NCBI RefSeq assembly: GCF_045348435.1
Contig: NZ_CP157484.1
Location: forward strand, 992,001-1,056,000
Origin: Alsobacter sp045348435
GTDB taxonomy: Bacteria > Pseudomonadota > Alphaproteobacteria > Rhizobiales > Beijerinckiaceae
Direction of reading: 5' to 3'
DNA length: 64,000 bases
Position 1 is the first letter of the stretch, and each line of letters begins with the position of its first letter. Of this stretch, positions 1-8,669 are shown piece by piece. The position numbers were made by a program, and so were the translations under genes. Below the pieces are notes generated by a model, which saw only the letters and a list, made by a program, of their open reading frames with translations, was not told the DNA's origin and searched no databases.

Positions 1-303
1 TCGAGCTACCCGCCCCACAAGCACGACACGGACGACGTCCCGCGCGAGACCTACCTGGAAGAGACCTATTATCACCGCCTCGCCCAGCCGACCGCTTTCG
101 CGCTGCAGCGCGTCTACACCGACGACCGCTCCCTCGACGAGACCATGGCGGTGTCGGACGGCGACGTCGTCCTCGTGCCGCGAGGATATCACCCCGTGGG
201 CGCCCCCCATGGCGTGGACCTCTATTACCTCAACGTGATGGCGGGCCCCGTCCGACAGTGGAGGTTCACGATGTCGCCCGATATGGCCTTCCTCACGTGG
301 TGA
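1..303 (+). CDS. iolB: 5-deoxy-glucuronate isomerase IolB, C-terminal part
   Basis: The frame is open from the first base and ends at TGA 301-303, so only the last 100 residues are present and the start lies outside the window. The visible residues begin SSYPPHKHD and continue with an EETYYHRL segment, a VPRGYHPV segment and DLYYLNVMAGP. These are the conserved cupin-type metal-binding and core motifs of IolB. IolB isomerises 5-deoxy-D-glucuronate to 2-deoxy-5-keto-D-gluconate in myo-inositol catabolism. The next gene starts inside its stop codon (GTGA overlap), so an iol-type operon probably continues into otnC and otnK. Confidence 0.9.
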   Translation, partial: SSYPPHKHDTDDVPRETYLEETYYHRLAQPTAFALQRVYTDDRSLDETMAVSDGDVVLVPRGYHPVGAPHGVDLYYLNVMAGPVRQWRFTMSPDMAFLTW

Positions 304-944
304 GCACGGACGAAACCCGCCTGCGCGAGGAGATCTGCCGCGTCGGCGCCAGCCTCTACGCGCGCGGCTACACGGTGGGCTCCGCCGGCAACATCTCGGC
401 GCGCCTTCCGGACGGTTATCTGATCACCCCGACGGACGCCTGCCTCGGCTTCCTCGATCCCGCGCGCCTCGCCAGGTTGGGACCGGACGGGACGCAGCTC
501 TCCGGCGACCGGGCCTCCAAGACCATCCTGCTGCACCGGGCCGTCTACGCCGCGGACCCGACGCTGGGCGGCGTGGTCCACACCCATTCGACGCATCTCG
601 TCGCGCTGTCGCTGACGCCCGGCGTGGACCCCGCCAACCTGGTCCCGCCGCTGACCCCGTATCACGTCATGAAGGCCGGGCGGATCCCGCTGATCCCCTA
701 TCGGCGGCCGGGCGACCCGGACGTCGTCGGGCTCGTGACGCCCCATGTGGCGACCTGCCGGGGCGTGATGCTGTCGCGCATCGGGCCGACCTTCTGGCAC
801 GAGACGGTGGCCGGCGCCTCGGCCGCCCTGGAGGAGGCGGAGGAGACGGCCAGGCTCGTCTTCCTCACCCGCGGCGCCTGCCAGGCGCCTCTGGACGAAA
901 GCCAGATCCAGGATCTGCGCGCCGCTTTCGCGGCGAAATGGTGA
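300..944 (+). CDS. otnC: Class II aldolase family protein, 3-oxo-tetronate 4-phosphate decarboxylase-like (OtnC)
   Basis: This 214-residue protein belongs to the class II aldolase/adducin family. It shows the family landmarks GSAGNISARL near the N-terminus, a SKTILLHRAVY segment and the zinc-site HTHSTH. OtnC decarboxylates 3-oxo-tetronate 4-phosphate to a triose phosphate. I chose GTG 300, which overlaps the iolB stop as GTGA; GTG 297 and GTG 258 are in-frame alternatives that would extend further into iolB. The kinase otnK follows after about 60 bp, the usual pairing in acid-sugar catabolism. The iolB linkage is unusual, and action on a 5-keto-2-deoxygluconate phosphate is an untested alternative. 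Confidence 0.82.
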   Translation: MSTDETRLREEICRVGASLYARGYTVGSAGNISARLPDGYLITPTDACLGFLDPARLARLGPDGTQLSGDRASKTILLHRAVYAADPTLGGVVHTHSTHLVALSLTPGVDPANLVPPLTPYHVMKAGRIPLIPYRRPGDPDVVGLVTPHVATCRGVMLSRIGPTFWHETVAGASAALEEAEETARLVFLTRGACQAPLDESQIQDLRAAFAAKW

Positions 945-1005
945 GGGCTTCCCTTTCCGCCCGGGCGGGACGAAGCTGCAACGCCTGCGGCCGGAGAAAC
1001 GGACC

Positions 1006-2271
1006 ATGCTGCTCGGAGTGATCGCCGACGACCTGACGGGAGCGACCGACGTCGCCCTGATGCTGGCGCGGGAAGGCATGAAGGTGGTCCAGACCGTGGG
1101 CGTTCCCGCCTCGGCGGAGACCCTGCCCGAAGCCGACGCGGTTGTGGTGTCGATGAAGTCGCGCACCAACCCGGCGGCCGAGGCCGTCGAATGGTCGCTC
1201 GCCGCCTGCGACGCGCTGGTCGGCGCGGGGGCGCGGCAGATCCTCTTCAAATATTGCTCGACCTTCGATTCGACCGACCAGGGCAATATCGGCCCGGTCG
1301 CCGAGGCTCTGATGCGGCGCCTCGACGTGCGCTGGACGGTGGCGTGCCCGGCTTTCCCGGCCAATGGACGCTCGGTCTACCAGGGGCATCTCTTCGTCGG
1401 CGCGCAGCTTCTGTCCGACAGCCCCATGAAGGATCATCCGCTCACCCCCATGCGGGACTCCAACCTGGTGCGCGTGCTGCAGCGCCAGACGTCGGTCAAG
1501 GTGGGCCTCGTCCCCGTGCAGGTGGTGGAGCAAGGCGCGGCGGCGACGCGCGCCGCCTTCGAGGCGCTGGGCCAGGATGGCCCGTGCATCGCCATCGGCG
1601 ACGCCATCACCGACGCGCATCTGCGCGTCCTGGGCGAAGCATTCGCGGGGCAACCGCTCCTGACGGGAGGGTCGGGCATCGCGCTGGGGCTGCCCGACAA
1701 TTTTCGCCGCGCCGGCCTGCTGGACCCCAGGGGCGAGGCGCGCCCGTTCCATGCGCCGGCGGGGCGCGAGGCCGTGCTGGCCGGAAGCTGCTCGGCCGCC
1801 ACCCGCGGCCAGGTCGCGGCGGCGATCGAGGCCGGCATGGAGGCCTTTGCGCTCGACCCGGTCGCCATCGCGGAAGGCCGCATGACGGCCGACGACGTGC
1901 TGGGCTGGGCCGGGGCCCGCCTGGGCCGCGGGCCCGTCCTGGTCTACTCCACCGCTGAACCCGAGGCGGTGGCCAAGGCCCAGAGCCAGCTCGGCCGCGA
2001 CGTCGCAAGCGCTCTGGTGGAGCGGCTGCTCGGCGAGGTCGCCCAGGGCCTGGCGGCCGCTGGCGTCACCCGGATGGTCGTGGCCGGAGGCGAGACCTCC
2101 GGCGCGGTCGTGGGCGCGCTCGGCGTCTCCATGCTGGAGATCGGCCCGGAGATCGATCCCGGCGTGCCGTGGACCCTGGCCGCCGACGGCGGCCGCATGG
2201 CGCTTGCGCTCAAATCCGGCAATTTCGGCGGCCGCGACTTCTTCCGCAAGGCCCTGGCCATGCTGGGCTGA
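1006..2271 (+). CDS. otnK: Four-carbon acid sugar kinase, 3-oxo-tetronate kinase (OtnK)
   Basis: The 421-residue product starts with LLGVIADDLTGATDVALML, the N-terminal signature of the DUF1537/OtnK acid-sugar kinases. A C-terminal ATP-binding region includes VVAGGETSGAVV. The family phosphorylates 3-oxo-tetronates or related four-carbon acid sugars at C4. GGAG at 993-996 lies 9 bases before the ATG. It is co-directional with otnC, which supplies the expected next step. Length and motif order are normal. The substrate cannot be read from sequence, and the upstream iolB leaves open a role on an inositol-derived keto acid. Confidence 0.85.
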   Translation: MLLGVIADDLTGATDVALMLAREGMKVVQTVGVPASAETLPEADAVVVSMKSRTNPAAEAVEWSLAACDALVGAGARQILFKYCSTFDSTDQGNIGPVAEALMRRLDVRWTVACPAFPANGRSVYQGHLFVGAQLLSDSPMKDHPLTPMRDSNLVRVLQRQTSVKVGLVPVQVVEQGAAATRAAFEALGQDGPCIAIGDAITDAHLRVLGEAFAGQPLLTGGSGIALGLPDNFRRAGLLDPRGEARPFHAPAGREAVLAGSCSAATRGQVAAAIEAGMEAFALDPVAIAEGRMTADDVLGWAGARLGRGPVLVYSTAEPEAVAKAQSQLGRDVASALVERLLGEVAQGLAAAGVTRMVVAGGETSGAVVGALGVSMLEIGPEIDPGVPWTLAADGGRMALALKSGNFGGRDFFRKALAMLG

Positions 2272-2296
2272 TCGCTCGCCGCGCGAGCGCGAAGAT

Positions 2297-2321
2297 GCGG
2301 CGGGCTTCCCGGACCCGCCGC
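2297..2321. terminator. GC-rich stem-loop between convergent genes
   Basis: An 8-bp perfect stem (GCGGCGGG at 2297-2304 pairing with CCCGCCGC at 2314-2321) has a 9-base loop. It sits in the 57-bp gap between the convergent stops of otnK and the monooxygenase gene. There is no T-run on either side, so it may be only a weak or factor-assisted terminator. Confidence 0.4.
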
Positions 2322-2328
2322 AGAGGCT

Positions 2329-4128
2329 TCACGAAGCGTGGTGGCTGGGCTGCAGGCCGTAGACCGGCGTCGGGATGCCCTCCATCCGGGCCTTCAACTG
2401 CAAGGCGAGAAACTGCGAGTAGTGGCGCGACTGGTGCAGGTTGCCGCCGTGCATCCACAGCGCCTCCTGCTGGGTCGGCTTCCACATGTTGCGCTGCTCG
2501 CCCTCCCACGGGCCTGGATCCTTGGGCGTGTCGGAGCCCAAGCCCCAGACCTTGCCGACCTTGTCGGCCATCGCCTGGCCGCACAGGTCCGCCACCCAGC
2601 CATTCATGGAGCCATAGCCGGTGGCGTAGACGATGACGTCCGCCGGGATCTCCTCGCCCGTGTCGAGCCTGACCCCATGCTCGGTGATCTCCTCCACCTG
2701 GCCCGACTTCAGCTTGATCTTACCGTCGATGATGAGCTGCGAGGCGCCGATATCGATGTAGTAGCCGGAGCCGCGCCGCAGATACTTCATGAACAGGCCC
2801 GAGCCGTCCGCGCCCCAGTCCAGCTTGAAGCCGGCTTTCTCCAGGTCGCGGTAGAAGTCCGCGTCCATCTCCTTGATCTTCTCGTAGACCGGGATCTGGA
2901 ACGTGTGGAGGATGCGGTAGGGCAGGGAGGCGAAGATCAGGTCCGCCTTCGCGGTCGTCATTCCGCCCTGGACGGCGCGCTCGGAGTAGAGATCGCCCAG
3001 CCCCACCTCCATCAACGAGTCCGACTTGACGATGTGCGTCGAAGACCGCTGCACCATCGTGACGTCGACGCCCGCCTCGTAGAGGGCCGCGCAGATGTCA
3101 TGGGCGGAGTTGTTGGAGCCGATCACCACCACCTTCTTGCCGACATAGCCGTCGGGGCCCGGATGGCGTGACGAGTGGTGCTGCTCGCCCTTGAAGCGCT
3201 CCATCCCCTTGAACCGGGGCATGTTGGCCTTGCCCGACATGCCCGTCGCGAAGACGAGCTGCTTGGGCCGCAGCGTGATCTCCTGGCCGCCGCGTTCGAC
3301 GACGACGGACCATTCCTTTTTAGCGCCGTCCCACGTGGCGCTCTTGGCCGTGGCGCTGGTCCAGTAGTTCAGCTCCATGATCTTGGTGTACATCTCGAGC
3401 CAGTCGCCGATCTTGTCCTTCGGCGAGAACACCGGCCAGGTCTTCGGGAAGTCGAGATAGGGCAGGTGATCGTACCAGACGGGATCGTGCAGGCAGAGCG
3501 ACTTGTAGCGCTTGCGCCAGCTGTCGCCGGCCCGCTCGTTCTTCTCCACGATGATGGTGGGCACGCCCAGCTGCCGCAGCCGCGCGCCGAGCGCGATGCC
3601 GCCCTGGCCCCCGCCGACGATCACCACATAAGGCTGCCGGGTGAAGCCCAGCGTCGCCGCCTCGTCCTCCCGCTCCTCCTTCCAGCTCTTGGCGCCCGGA
3701 TTGACCCCGTGCTTGGCCCCGAGCGGCCGGGTGAAGCCCGCCTTCTCCTCGTGCCCCTTCAGCTCCACCATGGTGGTCAGCAACGTCCAGATCAGGCCGT
3801 CCTTGAGGCGCACCAGGCCATAGCCGCGGGCGACGCCGGTCTCGAAGGCGATCCAGGCCTCCAGCATGCCGCCATTCTCGGTGGCGGGCTCGTTGTCGGC
3901 CACGCGCCAGCCGGACGGCTTCGTCCCGGCCAGGCAGGCCGCCAGCATGTCGCGGACCTGGTCTCGGCCCTCGAGCGTCTTGATGTTCCAGGTGAATGCG
4001 ACGAGGTCGCGCCAGTAGCATTCCGGCGCGAAGAAGCTGACGGCCTTGTCGATGTCCCCGGCTTGCAGAGCCTCGTCGAAGCGGGACAGGATCGCGTTCA
4101 CGCGCGCCGTAGGCGTCGTGTCGAGCAT
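2329..4128 (-). CDS. Flavin-containing monooxygenase with N-terminal NTF2-like domain
   Basis: This 599-residue protein has two parts. Residues about 1-130 form an NTF2/SnoaL-like alpha+beta cone domain (RVNAILSRFDEALQAGDIDK through the LTTMVEL strand). The rest is a class B flavoprotein monooxygenase: the FAD-binding VIVGGGQGGIALGARL sits near residues 169-184, and a second Rossmann motif, KKVVVIGSNNSAHD, lies near residue 345. Such fusions are annotated as NAD(P)/FAD-dependent oxidoreductases related to plant YUCCA-type enzymes. GGGGGAAACG precedes the ATG. It is co-directional with the lactonase and SDR genes upstream, about 120 bp away. The substrate is unknown. Confidence 0.85.
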   Translation of the reverse strand: MLDTTPTARVNAILSRFDEALQAGDIDKAVSFFAPECYWRDLVAFTWNIKTLEGRDQVRDMLAACLAGTKPSGWRVADNEPATENGGMLEAWIAFETGVARGYGLVRLKDGLIWTLLTTMVELKGHEEKAGFTRPLGAKHGVNPGAKSWKEEREDEAATLGFTRQPYVVIVGGGQGGIALGARLRQLGVPTIIVEKNERAGDSWRKRYKSLCLHDPVWYDHLPYLDFPKTWPVFSPKDKIGDWLEMYTKIMELNYWTSATAKSATWDGAKKEWSVVVERGGQEITLRPKQLVFATGMSGKANMPRFKGMERFKGEQHHSSRHPGPDGYVGKKVVVIGSNNSAHDICAALYEAGVDVTMVQRSSTHIVKSDSLMEVGLGDLYSERAVQGGMTTAKADLIFASLPYRILHTFQIPVYEKIKEMDADFYRDLEKAGFKLDWGADGSGLFMKYLRRGSGYYIDIGASQLIIDGKIKLKSGQVEEITEHGVRLDTGEEIPADVIVYATGYGSMNGWVADLCGQAMADKVGKVWGLGSDTPKDPGPWEGEQRNMWKPTQQEALWMHGGNLHQSRHYSQFLALQLKARMEGIPTPVYGLQPSHHAS

Positions 4129-4250
4129 GACGTTTCCCCCTTGTCAGGGCCGCGCTTAATCGTTGCGGCTCCGGACGGAGAACTATGCCTCCTTCGAGGG
4201 AACGCGCCTAGCCGCGTTTTGCGTGTGCTGGGTTGAGCTGACCGCGTCCG

Positions 4251-5177
4251 TCAGAACGTCTTCGCCCCGCGCACCAGCACGTAATAGGCGTAGAGCGAGG
4301 TGGTGCCGCAGATATAGAGGCGGTTGCGCCGGAGCGCGCCGAAGCAGACATTGGCGACGATCTCCGGGACGTTGATCCGCGCGATCATGGACCCGTCCGG
4401 ATCGTAGACATGCACGCCGTCAGCGGCCGACGTCCAGATCCGCCCGTCCTCGTCGCATCGGAAGCCGTCGAACATGCCGTTCGTGCAGGTGGCGAAGATC
4501 TCGCCGCCCTTGAGGCTGCGCCCGTCCTGGACGTCGAAGACGCGGATGTGCCGGGGTCCGTTCTCAAAATGGCTCGCGCCGGTGTCGGCGATGTAGAGCT
4601 TCGATTCGTCCGGCGAGAAGGCGAGCCCGTTCGGGCGCTTGAAGGCGTCGGCCACGATGTCCACGGCCCCGCTGTCCGGGTCGATCCGGTAGACGTGGCA
4701 AGCCCCGATCTCGCTCTCCGCCCGGGCGCCCTCATAGTCCCAGTCGATGCCGTAGGCCGGGTCGGTGAACCAGATCGAGCCGTCGGACTTCACCACCACG
4801 TCGTTGGGCGAATTCAGGCGCTTGCCCTGCCAGCGGTCGGCCAGCACCGTGACGGTCCCATCGAACTCCGTGCGCGTCACGCGCCGGCCCAGATGCTCGC
4901 AGGACACGAGCCGGCCCTGGCGGTCGACCGTATGGCCGTTGGTGTTGTTGGACGGCTCGCGGAAGACAGAGACGCTCCCATCCGTCTCGTCGTAGCGCAT
5001 CATCCTGTTGTTGGGGATGTCGGACCAGACCAGGTAGCGACCGGCGGGGAAATAGGCCGGCCCCTCGGCCCAACGGCACCCGTCGTAAAGCCGCTCCAGC
5101 TTGGCGGTCTTGTTGAACAGGCCCTTGGCGCGCGGGTCCAGGACCTCGTAGGGCGGATCGATGATGGGCTTGGGCAT
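4251..5177 (-). CDS. SMP-30/gluconolactonase/LRE family lactonase
   Basis: The 308-residue protein has the six-bladed propeller signatures of SMP-30 lactonases: an early RWAEGPAYFPAGRYLVWSDI segment with the metal-ligand Glu, NGHTVDRQGRLVSCEH, SPNDVVVKSDGSIWFTDP with the metal-ligand Asn, and PNGLAFSPDESKLYIADT. Family members hydrolyse sugar lactones to aldonic acids using a divalent cation. GGGAG lies just upstream of ATG 5177. It is 52 bp downstream of a gluconate-5-dehydrogenase-like SDR on the same strand, which fits a sugar-to-ketogluconate module. There is no signal peptide, so it should be cytoplasmic. Confidence 0.88.
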   Translation of the reverse strand: MPKPIIDPPYEVLDPRAKGLFNKTAKLERLYDGCRWAEGPAYFPAGRYLVWSDIPNNRMMRYDETDGSVSVFREPSNNTNGHTVDRQGRLVSCEHLGRRVTRTEFDGTVTVLADRWQGKRLNSPNDVVVKSDGSIWFTDPAYGIDWDYEGARAESEIGACHVYRIDPDSGAVDIVADAFKRPNGLAFSPDESKLYIADTGASHFENGPRHIRVFDVQDGRSLKGGEIFATCTNGMFDGFRCDEDGRIWTSAADGVHVYDPDGSMIARINVPEIVANVCFGALRRNRLYICGTTSLYAYYVLVRGAKTF

Positions 5178-5229
5178 GTCAGGTCTCCCGATGCGGCTCG
5201 TTGTCCAGCCTCTGATGCAGATCGATTCG

Positions 5230-5997
5230 TCAGACGGAGGCGGTCAGTCCGCCGTCCACCATCAACATGTGGCCGCTGACGAAGTCGGAGGCCGACGACG
5301 ACAGGAAGATCGCGGCGCCGATGAGCTCTTCCAGCTTGCCCCACCGTCCCGCGGGCGTGCGGCCGCACAGCCAGGCGCTGAATTCCGGGTTGTTGACGAG
5401 CGCGGCGTTGAGAGGCGTGTCGAAATAGCCCGGGCCGATGGCGTTGACCTGGATGTTGTGCTTGGCCCACTCGGCGGCGAGCCCCCGCGTCATCATCTTC
5501 ACCGCGCCCTTGGTGGCCGTGTAGGGCACGATCGTCGGCCGGCCGAGCTCGCTCTGCACCGAGCCGATATTGACGATCTTGCCGCTGCGCCGCTGGATCA
5601 TGCGCCGCCCGACCGAGCGGGACACGAAGAACGCGCTGTCCACATTGGTGCGGAAGATGTCGCGCCAGGCCTCGTCGGGAAAGTCCTCGGCGGGCCCGCG
5701 ATGCTGCTTTCCGGCGTTGTTGATGAGGATGTCGAGAGGCCCCACCTCGGTCTCGATCCTCGCCACTGCGTCTTCGATGGCTTTCGGATCGGTCACGTCG
5801 AAAACGCTCGCCGAGACGTTGAGGCCCTCCCTCGCCAAGTGCTCGACGCCCTCGGCGAGCTTGGCGGCGTCCCGGCCGTTCAGCACCACGCGCGCGCCTG
5901 CGCGCGCCAGGCCTCCCGCCAGCGCGTAGCCGATTCCCTGGCTCGATCCCGTCACGAGGGCGAGGCGTCCGGTGAGATCGAAGAGTGACAGAGACAT
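5230..5997 (-). CDS. SDR family oxidoreductase, gluconate 5-dehydrogenase-like
   Basis: This is a 255-residue classical short-chain dehydrogenase. It has the cofactor motif TGSSQGIGYALAGGLA at the N-terminus, NNAGKQHRG, a conserved Ser in the IGSVQSE segment, and the YTATKGAVK catalytic Tyr-Lys pair. Similarity is highest to IdnO/gluconate 5-dehydrogenase types, which interconvert 5-ketogluconate and gluconate. ATG 5997 with GGAG 8 bases upstream was chosen; the frame stays open further upstream but lacks family sequence there. It probably leads a transcript running through the lactonase and the flavin monooxygenase. Confidence 0.85.
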   Translation of the reverse strand: MSLSLFDLTGRLALVTGSSQGIGYALAGGLARAGARVVLNGRDAAKLAEGVEHLAREGLNVSASVFDVTDPKAIEDAVARIETEVGPLDILINNAGKQHRGPAEDFPDEAWRDIFRTNVDSAFFVSRSVGRRMIQRRSGKIVNIGSVQSELGRPTIVPYTATKGAVKMMTRGLAAEWAKHNIQVNAIGPGYFDTPLNAALVNNPEFSAWLCGRTPAGRWGKLEELIGAAIFLSSSASDFVSGHMLMVDGGLTASV

Positions 5998-6180
5998 GGG
6001 GCGCTCCGGCGCGGGATGGGGAATGGCCGAGACGTTCGGCGTCAGCCGCACCGTATGGGCGAAGCGCAAGCCGGGCAACGGGGCCCATGGCGGCCGCCGC
6101 CCGCGTTCCCCTCGACGCCGTCGCCGTCCTGCGTCTAGCATGGACGCGCGCGGCCTCGGCTTGGGGACCGGCGGGAGTGG

Positions 6181-7692
6181 ATGCAGATGCTGTTCGATCG
6201 AAGGCTTTTCCTGGCCGGCTCACTGGCCTCGATGGTCGCCGCCGGCGCCCTGGGCGGCGCGCCCGTCGCGTTCGCGGCGGCCCGCAAGGACGTCATCGTC
6301 GGGATCCGCCTGGAGCCGCCCCATCTCGATCCGACCGCCGGGGCCGCCGCCGCGATCGGCGAGGTCGTTTACGCCAACCTGTTCGAGGGCCTGACGCGGA
6401 TCGACCGGAACGGCGCCGTCAAGCCGGCGCTGGCGGAGAGCTGGACGATTTCCGAGGACGGCAAGACCTACGTCTTCAAGCTGCGCGCCGGGGCGGCGTT
6501 CCACGACGGGTCGCCCTTCGACGCCGGCGTGGTGAAGTTCAATCTCGACCGCGCCCGCGCGCCCGACAGCGTCAATCCCCAGAAGACGCTCTTTTCCGCC
6601 ATCGAGGCCGTCGACGTCGTCGACCCCGCCACCGTGAAGGTGAGCCTGAAGCAGCCGACAGGCGGCTTCCTGTTCGGCCTCGGCTGGCCGGCGGCCGTCA
6701 TGCTGTCGCCCGCCACCGCGGCGGACGCCAAGACCAAGCCCGTGGGCACCGGCCCTTTCCGGTTCGTCGGCTGGGCCAAGGGATCCAGCGTCGAACTGGC
6801 CCGCGCCGACAAGCACTGGGGCGCGCCCGTCAAGCTCGACAAGATCGTGTTCAAGGTGATCGGGGATTCGTCGGCCTCCTTCGCGGCCCTGATGGCCGGC
6901 GACATCGACGCGTTCCCGATCTATCCGGCGCCCGAAAACCTGGATCAGTTCCGCGCCGATCCGCGCTTCAAGGTCGTGGTCGGGAACACCGAGGGCAAGA
7001 CCATCCTGGCGCTGAACAACGGCCGCAAGCCGTTCGACGACATCCGCGTGCGCCGGGCGCTGTCGCACGCGATCGATCGCAAAACCGTCATCGACGGCGC
7101 CATGTTCGGCATCGGCAAGCCGATCGGCTCGCATTTCGCCCCGCAGGACCCGGGCTATGTGGACCTCACCGGCAAGTACCCGCACGACGTGGCTAAGGCC
7201 AAGGCGCTGCTGAAGGAAGCCGGCGTGGCGGAAGGGACCAAGCTCAGGCTCGTGCTGCCGCCTCCCGACTATGCAAGGCGCGGGGGCCAGATCATCGCGT
7301 CCCAGCTCAAGGCCGTCGGCCTCGAGGTCGAGATCGTCCCCATGGAGTGGGCCCAGTGGCTCTCCGACGTCTTCAAGGGCAAGAACTACGACATGACGAT
7401 CATCTCGCATGTCGAGCCTCTGGACCTCGATATCTACGCGCGCGACGATTATTACTTCGACTACAAGAGCCCCGCCTACAAGGCGATCTATGCGGAGCTG
7501 GCCGCGACCGCCGACCAGGGCAAGCGCGTCGAGCTCTACAAGAAGGCGCAGGAGCAGATCGCCGAGGACGCCGTCAACGTGTTCCTGTTCCTGCTGCCCA
7601 AGAGCGGCGTGTGGAGCGCCGACCTGCAGGGGCTCTGGGAGAACGCCCCCATCCCGGCCAATGACCTCACCGAGGTGAGCTGGAAGGGGTGA
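6181..7692 (+). CDS. ABC transporter substrate-binding protein, peptide/nickel family 5
   Basis: The 503-residue protein begins with a Tat-like leader (DRRLFLAGSLASMV... AAFA-type cleavage region). It continues with the SBP_bac_5 hallmarks LEPPHLDPTAG, LAESWTISEDGKTYVFKLR and DGSPFDAGVVKFNLDR. Such proteins bind oligopeptides, nickel, opines or related solutes in the periplasm for Dpp/Opp-type importers. ATG 6181 is listed, but ATG 6187 has better spacing from GGGAG and is equally possible. Two permeases and a fused ATPase follow directly, so the importer is complete. The ligand is not predictable from sequence. Confidence 0.9.
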   Translation: MQMLFDRRLFLAGSLASMVAAGALGGAPVAFAAARKDVIVGIRLEPPHLDPTAGAAAAIGEVVYANLFEGLTRIDRNGAVKPALAESWTISEDGKTYVFKLRAGAAFHDGSPFDAGVVKFNLDRARAPDSVNPQKTLFSAIEAVDVVDPATVKVSLKQPTGGFLFGLGWPAAVMLSPATAADAKTKPVGTGPFRFVGWAKGSSVELARADKHWGAPVKLDKIVFKVIGDSSASFAALMAGDIDAFPIYPAPENLDQFRADPRFKVVVGNTEGKTILALNNGRKPFDDIRVRRALSHAIDRKTVIDGAMFGIGKPIGSHFAPQDPGYVDLTGKYPHDVAKAKALLKEAGVAEGTKLRLVLPPPDYARRGGQIIASQLKAVGLEVEIVPMEWAQWLSDVFKGKNYDMTIISHVEPLDLDIYARDDYYFDYKSPAYKAIYAELAATADQGKRVELYKKAQEQIAEDAVNVFLFLLPKSGVWSADLQGLWENAPIPANDLTEVSWKG

Positions 7693-7721
7693 AAGCGGGC
7701 CTCGCGGGAGGGCGTTGACCC

Positions 7722-8669
7722 ATGGCGGCCTTTGCGCTGCGCCGGCTTCTCGCCCTTCTCGCGACGCTCGCGGCGGCGACGCTGATCGTCTTCACCGTCA
7801 TGGAGGTGCTGCCCGGCGATCCCGCCCAGGTGATGCTCGGCACCGAGGCGCGGCCCGACACGCTGGCGGCGCTGCGCGACAAGCTCGGCCTGAACCAGCC
7901 GGCGCCGGAACGCTACGTGGCGTGGGTCGCCGGCCTGCTCCGCGGCGATTTCGGCGTCAGCTACACCTATTCCACGCCGGTCTCCGAACTCCTGGCCGAG
8001 CGCCTGCTGGTCAGCCTGCCGCTCGCGCTCCTGGCTCTCGCCCTCGCGACGGCGATCGCCATCCCGCTGGGCGCGTGGGCGGCGGCGAACCGCAACGGCG
8101 CGGCCGATCTTAGCGTCATGACGGCCACCCAGGTCGGCGTCGCGACGCCGAACTTCTGGTTCGCCATGCTGCTGGTGCTGCTCTTCAGCATCACGCTGCG
8201 CTGGCTGCCGGCCGGCGGCTTTCCGGGCTGGTCCGCCGGGCCGTGGCCCGGCCTGAGGGCGCTCATCCTGCCGGCCGTCGCGCTCGCGCTGCCGCAGGCG
8301 TCGATCCTGGCGCGCGTCATGCGCTCGTCTCTGCTCGACACACTGGGCGAGGACTATGTCCGCAGCGCCCGGGCCAAGGGCCTGTCGGAGGGGCAGGCGC
8401 TGCGCCGGCACGCGTTGCGCAACGCGCTCATCCCGGTCCTCACCATCATGGGCCTGCAGTTCTCCTTCCTGCTGGCCGGGACGATCATCATCGAGAACGT
8501 GTTCTACCTGCCGGGCCTCGGGCGCCTGGTGTTCCAGGCCATCAACCAGCGCGATCTCGTGGTGGTGAAGAGCGTGGTCGTGGTCCTCGTGGCCAGCGTC
8601 ATCGTCGTGAACTTCGCCGTGGACATGGCCTATGCGGTCGTGGACCCTCGGCTGAGGAGGCGCGCGTGA
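7722..8669 (+). CDS. ABC transporter permease, DppB/OppB type
   Basis: A 315-residue integral membrane protein with about six hydrophobic helices. It has the DppB-type N-terminus (LRRLLALLATLAAATLIVF), the periplasmic LGLNQPAPERY region, and the coupling-loop/EAA-like segment DYVRSARAKGLSEGQALRRH. GGGAGGG precedes ATG 7722. The stop overlaps the GTG of the next permease as GTGA, indicating translational coupling. It forms the channel heterodimer with the following DppC-type subunit. Confidence 0.92.
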   Translation: MAAFALRRLLALLATLAAATLIVFTVMEVLPGDPAQVMLGTEARPDTLAALRDKLGLNQPAPERYVAWVAGLLRGDFGVSYTYSTPVSELLAERLLVSLPLALLALALATAIAIPLGAWAAANRNGAADLSVMTATQVGVATPNFWFAMLLVLLFSITLRWLPAGGFPGWSAGPWPGLRALILPAVALALPQASILARVMRSSLLDTLGEDYVRSARAKGLSEGQALRRHALRNALIPVLTIMGLQFSFLLAGTIIIENVFYLPGLGRLVFQAINQRDLVVVKSVVVVLVASVIVVNFAVDMAYAVVDPRLRRRA

